Shown one piece after another: positions 1 through 10,876 of a DNA stretch of 64,000 nucleotides (positions are counted from its first letter, which is position 1; every line of letters starts with the position of its first letter). The stretch comes from Acanthornis magna (taxonomy: Eukaryota; Chordata; Aves; Passeriformes; Acanthizidae): the NCBI GenBank assembly GCA_036785705.1, contig JAWUZG010000356.1:124001-188000 (forward strand), read 5' to 3'. The notes beneath the pieces are model-generated. The model did not search any database. It was not told where the DNA came from and was given only the letters and a program-made list of their open reading frames with translations. The translations under genes and the position numbers were made by a program.

Positions 1-102
1 ACCTCTATCTTTATAACAAGACTACTTCTATATAAAAAGAATAAAACCATACATACAATGAATATCTGCGAAAAGCCAACACTATATTATGTATTCATCA
101 CA
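1..102 (-). repeat. ERV1 3' LTR, start of U3 (cut by window edge)
   Basis: On the minus strand a TGTGATG start at position 102 directly follows an A-run plus GGGG polypurine tract just after the env frame, which is where a 3' LTR should begin. Only about 100 bp of U3 are in the window, so TATA and polyadenylation signals cannot be assessed. Confidence 0.7.
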
Positions 103-117
103 ATTCCCCTTTTTTTG
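103..117 (-). other. ERV1 polypurine tract
   Basis: The minus strand reads seven A, then GGGGAAT, a few bases past the env stop and abutting the LTR TG. This is the usual plus-strand DNA primer site of a retrovirus. Confidence 0.7.
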
Positions 118-121
118 TTTT

Positions 122-808
122 TTATAAATTATTTGGCTTGAGCAATACATCTTGCTTTCTAATTTCCATTTCTCGCTGGTTCTTTTCACATATTATTTTT
201 GCTTCTTCAAAGGGGTCTTTTCTTCGTTTCTTTAACACCATTATCTTTTGTGCTGTTTCAGATGTGGCCCATTTTGAGTCCATAGGTATTACTACTTGCA
301 TTCCTTGGACTACACTGGTGATTAGTCGAATAAAATAGGGAATTAAGCAAGGAAGAAATAACAAACCATCTGTTGCACATAAAAGGAAGAAGCCCAGCTT
401 TTTCCACCATTCTATTCCTAATACTTTATCCCACCAGTTAGCTTTTAGCATTGATTCCCATCTTTGGGTCGGTACATGGGCTATTTTTCTGTTATCTTTG
501 GCTATATCTAAGACAGCATCCCCATTATCATCAATTTTCAAACAGTCCAATGTATTAAATTTTCCACAAACTCCCCCTTCTTCAGCTAATAAATAGTCTA
601 AAGCCAACCTATTTTGATACACTGCAGCTCTTGTTTGCCTTTGTTGACTTGATTTTAATTCCAGTGCCCGAGCAGTTTTGTTGGTTATGATCTCTACAAC
701 AGCTTGAAGTCTTATAATTCGATTTAACATATAAATCGGGGTTCGATAACCCCAGCTCCCATCTTGTGCCCAGGTGGCTGGCCCATATGTTTCCAGTATG
801 CATTCAGG
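122..808 (-). pseudogene. ERV1 env, transmembrane (TM) subunit
   Basis: The membrane-fusion subunit of a retroviral envelope. The open stretch 122-730 (202 codons) has near residues 38-55 the [10 protein letters not shown] segment of an immunosuppressive-like domain, followed by GGVC and a second Cys eight residues on. The usual gamma CX6CC has lost one of its paired Cys (Asp in that place). A hydrophobic span near residues 112-137 is the membrane anchor, and a charged tail of about 50 residues follows. The same frame continues upstream to 808, where a stop separates it from the segment with the cleavage site. The ATG at 730 is internal to the original gene, not its natural start. Confidence 0.8.
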
Positions 809-811
809 AGG

Positions 812-1021
812 CTAGCCCTCCTCTCCCCATTTTTGAAACCCCCCGATCAGTTCTCTTTTGTTCCTTTTTAGGTCCTTGTAAACTGGTACTCCTAATTGAT
901 CTCCATCTGGTCCTGGTAAAAGGAAAAATCCTGTCTCTATGATCCTCAGAGTGCAACTCCCTTTCCACCGGGGGGGTGAGTTTTGGGTATGCTCTTTTTC
1001 CACATATCCAAAATAGACCAT
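812..1021 (-). pseudogene. ERV1 env, SU/TM junction fragment with furin-like site
   Basis: A 69-codon piece in the same frame as the TM segment, separated from it by one stop at 809-811. It contains a basic RNKR run, as expected for the proprotein-convertase cleavage between SU and TM. The SU segment upstream is in another frame, so a frameshift lies near 1022-1045. Confidence 0.6.
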
Positions 1022-1041
1022 CTGGTGCCTTCCAGTAATCC

Positions 1042-1923
1042 TTAAGCCTGTTGATTTATATTGTCCCAGAATTTGGATATTTCTGGGATTCCAAAATAGG
1101 GATTTTTGCCTGTATCATTACATTGAAAAAGCTTGATTTCATTATTAAACTTGCAGGTTTTTTCTTTGGTTCCTTTCTGAGCCCAATACAGAGTTGGTTC
1201 TTCTGGGATCCACCCTATAGAACTTCCATTACTAACTTTATATCTCTTACAGGGAGTATTTCCTACTTTGCTAAGGAAGTTTTCCCCAGTATGCCAAAGG
1301 CACTCTTCTCCTATTACTATTGAACTTAAAATCCACCCTTCTGGCCGGTTTTCTCCTTTCATGTTTGTTCGGTTCCATTTAAGAAGTTCTACAGGGCCTA
1401 GGCTAGTGCCCTTCCATGGCCATTCCTCTGTCATTAAAGCCCCACCACAGACTCAACAGTTGGTAATGTTTAGTTCCTTACTTATTCTTTCCCCCAATTC
1501 CACAAACAGGTTTTTCCCTACTCCTGAGATTTCCATTTCTTTTTCCAATTGTTGTTTGAGTTTTGTATACAAATCCTGATGTGGGGTTGATACAGGGTTG
1601 GATTGCTGGGTTGGTTTCACCTTTTTGTTTACTGTTTGTTCCTTTACCAAATCTTGGACTCGGTTACTAAGGGCAAAAGTGAAGCAAACCCATTTTTCCC
1701 CTTTTGGACATTTTTCTCCTAACCTACCACCACTTGTTCCTAAGTTTTCCGCAATCCAGTATCTTTTCCCATTTTGTGTGCAAGTAGCTAATTTGGATGG
1801 ATCATAGCATTGATTGCTAACATGAGTATGGGTAAAAAAAAGGAACCTCGGGTTCTTTCCCAGTAAAGTGTCCAGTAGCATTTGCAACACGATTTTGCTT
1901 GTGTCCCATAAGGGAAAAGGCAA
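1042..1923 (-). pseudogene. ERV1 env, surface (SU) subunit
   Basis: The receptor-binding part of a retroviral envelope, in one minus frame with a stop near 1454. That stop falls inside the gamma-type C-x-x-C motif: the frame reads N-C, TGA, V-C-G-G, so the place normally held by Trp is a stop. Many Cys and several N-x-S/T sites (for example N-G-S, N-D-T, N-I-T) fit a secreted glycoprotein domain. No receptor class can be inferred. Confidence 0.75.
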
Positions 1924-2006
1924 AGAATGAATGACACAAGGAGGAATAGTAGAGGTCCGGTATGGCTTATACCCCCATCTCCCATGCCTATGGGGTTGCT
2001 GCCCAT
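1788..2006 (-). pseudogene. ERV1 env N-terminus with signal-peptide-like segment
   Basis: A 72-codon frame starts with an ATG at 2006 and carries a hydrophobic GPLLFLLVSFILCLF run followed by a polar Gly-Thr-Gln-Ala site, which looks like a signal peptide. It overlaps the next SU segment in a different frame, so a frameshift in roughly 1800-1920 breaks the gene. It lies just downstream of the Cys-rich frame. Confidence 0.55.
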
Positions 2007-2074
2007 AGCAGGGCTATAGAATCTTCTCGGTGGCGAGTACAGTGGTCAATCCAGTCTTGCCCTCTATTTCCTTG

Positions 2075-2650
2075 TCACTTCCTCCTTATTAGTTTCCAAG
2101 CAAATCGCCTTCGACACTTTTTAACTGTGGTTTCCCATTGTTCCTCGGGTACTTCCCATTCAACAGGTACTCGAAATTCCCACCCACAGAGCAAAGTTAT
2201 TATTTGAGTTAACCCTAGTTCTGTCTGGATAGGGAGTGAATTTCGCTCTCGACACTTCATGCAATGAGCTTGCCATTTTTGTGAATGACAATACCAGTTT
2301 TTCCCACAATGTATGCAGTTACATTTAACTCAGCTAGCATGTCTGATGAACCAGACAAGGTATGTGGTATGGCATTGAAGAAGGTTGTAATATCTCCTTG
2401 AGATTAGGATACAGTCTGTTTTCTTCTTTATATAAATCACAGGCTAAGGCTAAAACGTAAGGACCCTTTGTTCGAAATAGTCCTGATCCTCCAGTTTGGG
2501 GTGGAAGTATTCCTCCCCAAGGCGGGTATCAGAGGTTTCTCAAAACTTGTCCAGATGGTACTTGAAACTGCTGATATAAACTTGACCTTATTTTCCAATT
2601 ATTTGTGATTCTCGGTACCTCCCTTGGATCATTTGGGTCTTCCCAGTTCA
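2075..2650 (-). pseudogene. ERV1 unassigned reading frame between pol and env, Cys/His-rich
   Basis: About 575 bp separate the integrase end from env. The first part (about 2350-2650) is open apart from one TGA and is rich in Pro, Gly and Leu. After a frame change near 2335 an open stretch runs to 2075. It begins with a compact Cys/His cluster: six Cys and three His within about 24 residues, including two C-x2-C pairs (about 2250-2330). It ends in a basic, Arg/Lys-rich tail. Simple gammaretroviruses have no gene here. It could be a spliced accessory gene or captured sequence; I do not recognise a family. The first in-frame ATG of the Cys-rich part (2260) falls inside the cluster. Confidence 0.4.
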
Positions 2651-3063
2651 TTACCACCAAGTCCTCTCTTAAGAGTCAACCTGGTATCGCCTGGCTTAGA
2701 GGTTAGAGTCCACTCCTTAGGTTCTTCCACAGGTCCTTTAATTCTGCTGGCGTGGATCCATCCTCTTTCCCTGGTCCGGATCGCTGCCTCAGTTGTCAGT
2801 AGTACCTGAAAAGGACCTTCCCCCTGTGGGGTTAAAGATTGTTCTCTCCACGATTTCACTAATACCCATTCCCCTGGTTGGATATTATGAATTTTAAATT
2901 CTAAGGGAGTGGTTTGAGGGATTATCCCTTTTAACCGCAAATTTTCAAGTGTTTTTGCAGTGGTGATGACACATTTTCTAACACTCATTTCCTCTTCTTC
3001 ATAAGTAGCAGTTTCATGTTGTGTGGTTAAAAAAGGCAACCCAAACATCTCATAATGTGACAC
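2629..3063 (-). pseudogene. ERV1 integrase C-terminal domain
   Basis: The segment carries a PGEWVLVKSW stretch, then GPFQVLLTT and WIHASRIK, which are the hallmarks of the SH3-like GPY/F domain at the end of gamma-type integrases. It binds DNA in the strand-transfer complex. It is open for 144 codons but in a different frame from the catalytic core. Confidence 0.85.
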
Positions 3064-4929
3064 TCCCGGGTCTGACCTGGGTTGTGTTCAGATTCTCAGT
3101 AGAGCCAATGGTAAACATTTTACCCAGGACATCTGTGTTTCAATCATCAGTTTTGTTAGAGCTCTTTTTAAAGTCTGGTTCATTCTTTCTACCTGGCCCG
3201 AACTCTGTGGTTGCCATGGGGTATGTGATTCCCATTTTATTCCCTACTGTACTACTATTTGTTGTAGTATATTTGAAGTAAAATGTGTTCCTCTATCTGA
3301 GTCTATTCTATTAACCATTCCGTATCTGGGAATAATTTGTTCTAAAAGGGTTTTACATACTACATTAGCTGTAGCTCTGACAGTGGGGACAGCTTCCACC
3401 CAATGAGTTAAATGATCTATTATTACTAATAAAAATTTCCACTTCTGTACTTGAGGGAGTTCAGTAAAATCTACTTGGATACTTTGAAATGGTTGCAGAG
3501 CTAACTCGTGACCTCCTGGGGTTGTTTTTCTCATTACTTTTTTATTTACTTTTTGACAAGTTATGCATTTCTCAGTTACTTGCTTTGCTAATCCAAAGAC
3601 CCCAATGCACCCATAATTCCTTAAAAAGTGATCACACAAAGCCTGAGTACCCCAATGAGTCTTTTGATGCAAGCCTTCTAATACTTTTCTAGTAAGCGGT
3701 TTATTAAGTAACTGCCTTCCATCAGGGAGTTTCCATTTGCCAGATGGATCTTGCTTTCCCCCAATCTTACTTAATTCCTTTTCTTCTGCTTCACTAAATT
3801 TTGGAATTTCCGGTTCTTCCTTATCTGGAGTCAAAATTAACAAGATTTTTTTGGTCCCATTCTCTGCTGCATCTTTAGCTTCTTGGTCTGCCAAATTATT
3901 CCCTCTTATTTCTGGGGTCATTCCCTTTTGGTGTCCCTTAACATGTACTACTGCTATTTCTTCTGGCAACTTTAGTGCTTCTAAAACCTCTAAAATCAGT
4001 CCTTCATGTATTAATCCTTTTCCCTTAGAATTTAGTAATCCTCTTTCTTCCCAAATTTTCCCAAAAGTATGTACTACTCCAAAGGCATATTTTGAATCAG
4101 TATATATGGTTCCTTTTTCTTTTGCTAGATATTCCAATGCTCTCTTTAGAGCATATAATTCACTAGATTGAGCTGACCAATGTGAAGGCAATTTCCCTTT
4201 TTCAATAGTCTGCATATTTTCTCCATCTACTAAAGTATATCCTGACATTCTTTTTCCTTGTAGGCATCTAGATGAACCATCAACATATATTTTTCTCCCT
4301 TCTGGGAGGGCCTGTTCTGCTAGATCTTCCCAAACCTTAGTTTGATATTGTATAATTTCTAAACAGTTATGTATTAAATCACTTTCTGGTTCTCCATATA
4401 AAAATTGAGCTGGGTTTAAACTTTTGTCTACTTCTAATGTCAAGTCATCACTGTCTATTAGAATTGCTTCATATTTTAACATTCTGCAATCGGTTAACCA
4501 TTTTTCAGCTTTCTGATTTAACACGCTCCTGACTGCATGAGGACTATGCACAATTAACTTGCTTCCAAAAGTAAGTTTACGACTCTCTTCTACTCGAATG
4601 GCAGTAGCTGCTATAGCTTGTACACACACTGGCCAGGCATGGCTTACTAGATCTAGCATTTTAGAAAAATAAGCTGTTGGCCTTTTCACTCCTTCCCATT
4701 CCTGAACTAAGACTCCATGGGCTACTCCACTTTTTACGTTCACATACAGATGAAAAGGTTTTTCTAATGAGGGTAAACCCAAAGCAGGTACTGAGGCTAG
4801 CTTAATCTTTAGTTCTTCTAATTTAATATCATCTTTAGTCCATTTTATATTGTCCCCCTCTGTCAATTTTTCGTACAAGAATTTTACTGCCTGTGTATAC
4901 CCTTCAATCCACAGTCTACAATATCCCAA
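3064..4929 (-). pseudogene. ERV1 pol: RT connection, RNase H and integrase core
   Basis: The longest open part (3244-4929, 561 codons). In order: the RT thumb/connection region with WxVxVQAIAATA-like text near residue 100; RNase H with its four acidic residues visible (D in YVDGSS near 217, E in SSELYAL, D in YTDSKYAFG, D in NNLADQEAK); the integrase HHCC zinc domain (H-x3-H and C-x2-C, near 420-460); and the core with the first two acidic residues (QVDFTELP and IDSDRGTHF). The third catalytic residue (Glu) lies near 3188 but in another frame, so a frameshift near 3244 destroys the integrase. Confidence 0.9.
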
Positions 4930-5280
4930 TAATCCAAGCAGCCTTCTAACTTCCTTCTTTGAAGAAGGAGGGGGGAGAGATAAAATCCCCGCAATCCACT
5001 CAGGATTTAGTTTTTAGCTTCCTTTACTTATTAAATGACTGAGATACTTTACTTCTGATTCCACAAATTGTAATTTTCCTTTTGATACTCTTAATCCTTT
5101 TTCCCCAAGAAAGTTTAAAAGTTTGATAGTAGTCTCTCTAACTTCTGTTTCAACTTCCCCTGATAAGAAAAGATCATCAATTTAGGTTTCTCAGCTGAAG
5201 GATATTGCAGGTGAAACTTGCTTCGAGAGAAAATCCCAATAGGTGTATTTTGTTTTAAACTAATTATTTTTACCTGGAGT
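4930..5280 (-). pseudogene. ERV1 reverse transcriptase palm remnant
   Basis: In the pol frame this shows the end of the RT palm: IDDLFLSGE text at about 5150-5181, where the codon before the two Asp is TAA (5182-5184) instead of the Tyr of the polymerase YxDD motif. More stops occur between this motif and 4929. Similarity fades at about 5280, which looks like the truncation point. Confidence 0.7.
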
Positions 5281-7200
5281 CTGAACACATGAGCAAAATG
5301 CACCTCTCCACCTAATAATCAATTTTGACACCAAGCCATCCTGAGCACTAGATGAATCACCAGGTGAAGGGAAAAGAAGCATTTGGCCCTCTTCCAACAG
5401 CATTTCATGGTGCCTAGATATGAAAGTCTTTGACAAAACAGTGCTTTTCCTGTATTTGAAATTGCAGCACATATTCATAATCTCCCAAGACAATAACCAG
5501 GAGTCTGCAAGTGTGATGCAAAGAGAAGTAGTAGAAATCAGAGGATCCTTTAGTTTTTGGTTTACTAATTTAGCCTGGGACTGGAAAGAACTCCAGAGCA
5601 AGGATTATAGAGTAGTTATTTCCTGTGTTTGTGAAGATATGCATTTTCTTTCTTACTTTCTCCTCCCCCCCACCCCCATGCCCCATGTGGCATGGATCCT
5701 TTAAGTTTTAAGAGATTTTTTTCTTTGGGTCCTTCTTTAATATTAGTAAGCAGCAATTGATTACTTACCCAAGTGTGCAGTAACTGAACAAACCCTAACA
5801 AGTACATTGCCATATGATGAAGCGATCTTAAATAAGGACATTAAATTCTGAGCAGTCATTCTGTAGGAAAAGATAGATGGAGATTAAGAATGTAGTAGGA
5901 AAAAGAAAATGATGACATGACTGTAGGAAGTGTTTTTCATGTATATTGGTATAGCAATTAGTGACTTGCTCATGCAGCCTTTCAGAAAGGGTGGCCTAAG
6001 TGAGACTTGTAGTTCCTTCTTAGACTCCTTGATGCTTCGATCCTGTAGTTAAAATTTGGCACATTGCTATTTAATGGTATAGCAAGGTGCTGCAGACTCA
6101 TCTCCAAATGAGTTAAAAGAAATGGAGTTCATTTTCATTCCTGCTGTTTCTCTCTCTGTGTGCTAAGGATTGTTGCATTTAAGTGTTGGAAACCTACTTT
6201 GAATAGGAGAGGGAATTTAGTTCGGGGATGAACCCGTTCATCCATTTGGGGAAAATTTTCCTGCAAGGTAAAAGATTTCAAAATTACGTGCTGGAGACTC
6301 TAGTTTAAAATTAATGTTTCTGGAGTATTATAGTTGAAAATGTGCAATTATTCATGATAGAATTGGAAGTATTAGTACACTGTTTTCATCTGTATCTTAA
6401 AAAGCCATGCTTAATTAATCTTGTGCTTTCCTGTACAAAATGTGGTCTCCCAAGCTTTCAGTCGTTTTTACATTATGGTTGTACATTCAGAAAAATTACT
6501 CTTTCACATTAGTCAGTTGGTGTCACCTTTCCCCAAGCCATTCCGGTCCATTCTGCGTGCTTCCTCATTCCACTGCCTTTTCTCTCATGTCTCCTCTTCT
6601 TCTCATCTTATTTCTTTTCATATTGACTTTTTCCCTCATGCTCTTATTTTGTGTGCATTTCTTCTCTGGTTGTCACTTTACAATCAGCTGCAAACGGTGT
6701 CTTATTTGCTTCTGTGTCTTCTGTTATGACAATATGCTGAAGAGTTGTGTTAAGGTGCAGGATATTTTGTAAGATTTGTTCAGGGCAGGTGCAAGGGATG
6801 TGGTGACTGACCTGATTTTCCATGGATTGGTCTATGGAAAGGAAAAGGTGAGGAATGTCCTGACAGTGGATGTGAAAAATGGAAGTTTAGAAAAAGCAGG
6901 TAGAAAAAAAAAAATCAAGGAAGTGAGTTATAGGGATCAGCACAAGAGGAAATACTTGATCATTTGAAATGGAATGAGAAAGTGGGGACAAGGGATTTTG
7001 ATGTTGCTGATGGAAGCTGCTGTTTCTGCTGAATCAAGCTTCTGAGGGGTCCCTTGTCTTTTACACAGGTTGTCTGAACTAACCTTTGTTGTTTTCAGAT
7101 TATCCAACAGCTGTTGGAAAACTTAGAAAAAATGATTCATAAGCTTGGCCCTAAGTGATTGTGTTTTTTCATGAGGTGCTATTTTTTTTCATTTTGACAG
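5281..7200. other. Non-coding stretch between ERV1 and the first SEMA4D-like exon
   Basis: AT-rich sequence with no convincing exon. I looked for a signal-peptide exon of semaphorin type and saw none with a usable donor. Short open stretches on both strands have no recognisable domain. It is probably an intron of the SEMA4D-like gene. Confidence 0.5.
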
Positions 7201-7346
7201 AGGTCCAGCTAATACATTTTAAGGAATCAAAAGTGTCAAACTATTCAGTCTTGCTGTTAAGTGAAGACAAAAATGTTCTATTTGTAGGAGCCAGGGAAGT
7301 GATCTTTGCCTTAAATGCAGTGAATATTGCTGAGAAGCAGCACGAG
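7201..7346 (+). pseudogene. SEMA4D: SEMA4D-like exon a: start of Sema domain
   Basis: Acceptor AG at 7199-7200, donor GTATGC at 7347. Read from phase 2 it is open for 48 codons and contains YSVLLLSEDKNVLFVGARE and ends IAEKQHE, the first blade of the Sema propeller. It begins inside a codon, so an upstream coding exon is required; none was found. Confidence 0.85.
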
Positions 7347-8079
7347 GTATGCCTTTTAATACATTATCCTCCATGTAAAAATCATACTCCAAATTTGACT
7401 TAATTTCCTGATATCAGTAGCATTGCATTTTAGGCAAATAGGTATCTGAAAGAGAAATGACTCTGTATGGGCTACTCCAATACTATTTCTGGAAGGTTTT
7501 ACAGAGTAAAAGAGAGGAAGAAGGGAGAGCTTAGATATAAACAAGTCATTAGAGGTCTCCTTGGGTGTTTTCTTACTGTCAGGAGTGGGCTGTCTTCTGT
7601 TAATCTGAATTTTCATGGGTGGTGGTGGGCACTTTCACCAGCATATAAAACGTAGCTGTGAAGTTGTACTCAGTATAATGAAAATTGGTCCAGTAAGTTT
7701 TCTTGGATTCCTCTCCCCCAAGTGTTTTTTATTCAAGTCTTAGGAAGTACTTCAAATTGCAAAAATACTTAAACCAATTGCAGTTTCATTTCCCTAAGGC
7801 ATATGGTAATGAAAAGTTGGTTAGCAATTTGTGGGGAATTGTCATTATGAACCCAAAAGACGGTAGTTCGGTTCTGCTTAAGGCACATGGATTTCAAAAT
7901 GTCACCTCCTTGGGAAAAAATGGCTTTGAACCTTGAAATGCTGCCTGCAAAATGTCTTGCATTTGCTCTAGATAGTATTAGGATTGCCTTTTCTTATGTG
8001 GGTCACTGCAAGATTTTCAGACCTTGCATTGAATTCAAGTACTTTCAATGTGCTTTTTGTTGCATGTTTTTTCACTTAG

Positions 8080-8142
8080 TTACACTGGAAGGTCACAGAA
8101 GATAAAAGGACTCAATGTGTACTCAAGGGCAAATCAGAACAG
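8080..8142 (+). pseudogene. SEMA4D: SEMA4D-like exon b
   Basis: A 63-bp phase-0 exon with acceptor TTCACTTAG and donor GTATGT. It encodes HWKVTEDK...C..KGKSEQ, matching the short conserved exon after the KQHE segment in SEMA4D. Confidence 0.85.
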
Positions 8143-10472
8143 GTATGTACTTTTATTGAAAGTTGAGAAAGATCTTACACATTTTACTTCAAGAGGAGTG
8201 ACGTTAAAAGAAGAATTTGTCCAACTGTTTGAAATTAAAATGTCAAGATAATCACTTAAATTTTTTTTATTAACTTGAGCATTAGAAACAATGCTTAGTC
8301 TTTTTTTAAAAATTCTTAGTTCTTCATTTTTTGTTGTTGAATATTATTTGAATGTTCGAAAACATGAACACACCATGATGTGTGCTTAACGTTCATGGTT
8401 TTCCATTAAGACAATAAAAGATACAGCTTTCACTGAAGTAATTGATAGCAGCTGTTGTGTTTTGTTACTGCAATAATTCCGTCAACGCATTTGATTTAAC
8501 GGAATGAATGATTAATTTGAAATGCTTTGCTTTAGAGCATAGGGGCTTTTTATTAGGCCAGTGTATTTTTTCACTAAGTGTAGATCCGTGTGTTGTGTTG
8601 CTTGGCGGGTGTGACTCAGAGAGCAGCCAGACCTGCCAGCTCGGCAGGGTCCCGTGGTGTTTGTGGGAACCACTGACTCCGCATGACTGCCAGGAGCTGG
8701 CCTGCTCCTTTTGCCTCTCTGTGGAGATGATTTACTCGAGCTAGTTGTATGTGGATGTACCTTTCTGTTTTGTAATACTACTTCATTTAGTATATTTGTG
8801 CAATACCATTCATGCAGTAAAGCAGGGATTTGCTGGGCAAGACTGATGGTCAGGCCTTTAGCACAGGTTTGAAAGTAGAAGTCTGCAAGTGCTATGAATA
8901 CAAAAAGCAGACCTACTCTGCACTTGAGGGATGTGATGCTCGAACTTGCAGCTTCTTTGGTTCACACTGTTAAAAAACCCCAAATGCTGCATGCAGGCCT
9001 GATAGTTCCCCTGCATTCATATGCTTCATCAGGGTGGAAGTGGCTCTCTCCCTCTGACTAGTGACTTCTTTTCCTTGACTGTGCACTGGTGACCATCAGG
9101 ACATTATTGGAACATGAGGTGTGGCAGCCATTTAAGGTCTGTTTCCTCCTTGTCTATCTCTTCAGGATGGGATCAGAGAATATTATTTTTGTTTTCCAGT
9201 TCAGTTGGGGTTGCTACTAGTAATACTCACATACAGCTGTGATGAATATGAGATACGATTTTCTCTTCTATGTATGTGCATATGTTTAGCAGACTGTCTG
9301 TGAATCTCCACAAGTTCTCTCAGAAATTATTGGGGTATACTGCAGATCCCATTAATACATCTATTGACAGAGCTCTGAATTAATTTTCTTTTATTTTTTC
9401 CTGCTCCCAGTTTAGCAACTGACACTTACTGCCAGCCATGCTTTTTCCTCACTGTACTTCTGACCTTCTAGGAGTCAAGTTTATGTTGTAGCCATGATGT
9501 TTTGCACAGCGCAATAGTTTCAAAAGAGTCAAGGTATTAAGCCACTACTCCTATTTCTTACACTTCTCACTTACAGTTCTCTCCCCCACCCATCAGCACT
9601 GTGCTGTATAATGCCAGCAGAAAGCATTCATGAAGCTGTTCAAGGGCCTGGTCTGGCAGAAAACTGGTTTTACTCTCTTCCCCCCCTGCAGTTTTCTCCC
9701 ATACAGTCACAGAAATACCTAGTTTGTCTCATGAGAAGGAACAGTAAGGCCAGAGCTTAAACTTGCTTAAGAAGTCCGTGGAACAACAGTTCAGTATTGG
9801 GATCTGGCAGTGTACCAGCAAGAATTAAGGGCTGTTGTTGATTCTGGGTTTTTTCACTCTTTTTAAGTGGGTGTTTGGAGTTGTTTTACTTCATAATTAT
9901 TCTGAATTTTTATTGTATCCTTTATTAAGGGTTTTGCTCAAACTCCTTGTTCTATTTTAGAGCAAAAGATATTAAGGAGCTTCCTTGGATGATATCAAGG
10001 ACTGGGAAAAAAGAAAAAAGGATGGCTATAAGTGACAAAGCTTTGTAGCTAATTTAAGGGTATCAGAGGTTTTGCACTTAGGAAACAACCTTGGCTGTCG
10101 CTGTTTCATCGAGGTGTACAAGGGCTGACAAAGTCCAAAAGTCCCTTCACATTTAGCTCGTTGTTCCCATGGATTGGATGTGTGTTTGGAGCTTGTCCTT
10201 CCATCAAACAGGGGATGGACCCTGCTGAGCATGGTACCCTGCTAGGGTAATGTGGCAGCTGCCCACTCCTGGCTGGAGGAAACAGCTGCTGCAGGATTGA
10301 TTAGAGTTCCTGGAGACTGTGGGGAGATGGTGTCCCAACGTCACGTGTGTGTCACGCGGGCTCGCCGCTGTGATGTGGCACAAGTCGTGGCGATGGACGA
10401 GCTGGCAGCACATTGTTTGTTTATGTTGGAATGTGGAGACTGTGGTTTGTCAGAGCTAGTCCTTTCCTCATC

Positions 10473-10478
10473 CTCTGT
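10473..10478. repeat. Target-site duplication (left), CTCTGT
   Basis: CTCTGT directly precedes the TG of the solo LTR at 10479 and recurs exactly at 10767-10772 after its CA. A perfect 6-bp duplication marks a genuine retroviral insertion. Confidence 0.8.
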
Positions 10479-10766
10479 TGTTGTTCTGATTTTCTGATAT
10501 TCGTGGAGGTTCGCGGAAGCTCGCAGGGAAGTCAGGCAGGCAGCACACAAGATGGCGAAAAGAGAAACTTTATTTACAAGAACTTCTTTATATATCCATT
10601 AATAGTCTAATAATTATTGGCCGATAGTTTTTCCACCCCCTATAATGATTGGTTACAATGCTGAAGTGTCCAGTACCAAAACAATGAGATTAGAAAGCAC
10701 AAGAATGCAAGTTATCTCTATTCTCCATGAGAAAGAAGAGAAAGATTTTAAAACACTGCAACTCCA
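10479..10766 (-). mobile_element. Solo LTR, copy A (288 bp)
   Basis: The termini are TG...CA with a perfect 6-bp target duplication. Read on the minus strand it has, in order, a CCAATCA box, a TATATAAAG TATA box, an AATAAA polyadenylation signal about 40 bp later, and a U5-like end. No internal retroviral sequence remains, so it is a solo LTR. It closely matches copy B at 17056-17343, which has the same length. It lies 11 bp upstream of a SEMA4D-like exon. Confidence 0.85.
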
Positions 10767-10772
10767 CTCTGT
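10767..10772. repeat. Target-site duplication (right), CTCTGT
   Basis: Right-hand copy of the 6-bp duplication flanking LTR copy A. It is followed by TACAG and then the exon. Confidence 0.8.
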
Positions 10773-10777
10773 TACAG

Positions 10778-10876
10778 ACGGAGTGTCGTAATAACGTGCA
10801 TGTCTTGCAACAGCTGAATGATACTTTTCTCTGCGTGTGTGGAACTAACGCATTTCGGCCAACGTGTGATTACCTG
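10778..10876 (+). pseudogene. SEMA4D: SEMA4D-like exon c
   Basis: A 99-bp phase-0 exon (33 codons), acceptor TTACAG, donor GTAAGA. It contains VCGTNAFRPTCDYL, the conserved Cys-bearing CGTNAF segment of class 4 semaphorins. Its acceptor has lost its adjacent pyrimidine tract to the LTR insertion. Confidence 0.85.

Larger units (their letters stand above)
1..5280 (-). mobile_element. ERV1: 5'-truncated gamma-like endogenous retrovirus
   Basis: Read on the minus strand, the order is the end of reverse transcriptase, RNase H, integrase, a Cys-rich frame, env SU, env TM, a polypurine tract and the start of the 3' LTR, which runs off the window edge. No gag, protease or 5' LTR is seen; similarity stops near 5280. 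The envelope has a C-x-x-C region and a gamma-type immunosuppressive-like segment, and the integrase ends in a GPF-type domain, so the element is gamma-like. Pol has a stop inside its YxDD motif and a frameshift in the integrase core; env has at least two stops and two frame changes. It is a dead copy. It may sit in a 5' intron of the SEMA4D-like gene. Confidence 0.9.

Noticed and set aside
5260..5601. 113-codon minus frame upstream of ERV1 RT
   Set aside because: No retroviral motif; ERV1 similarity ends at about 5280.
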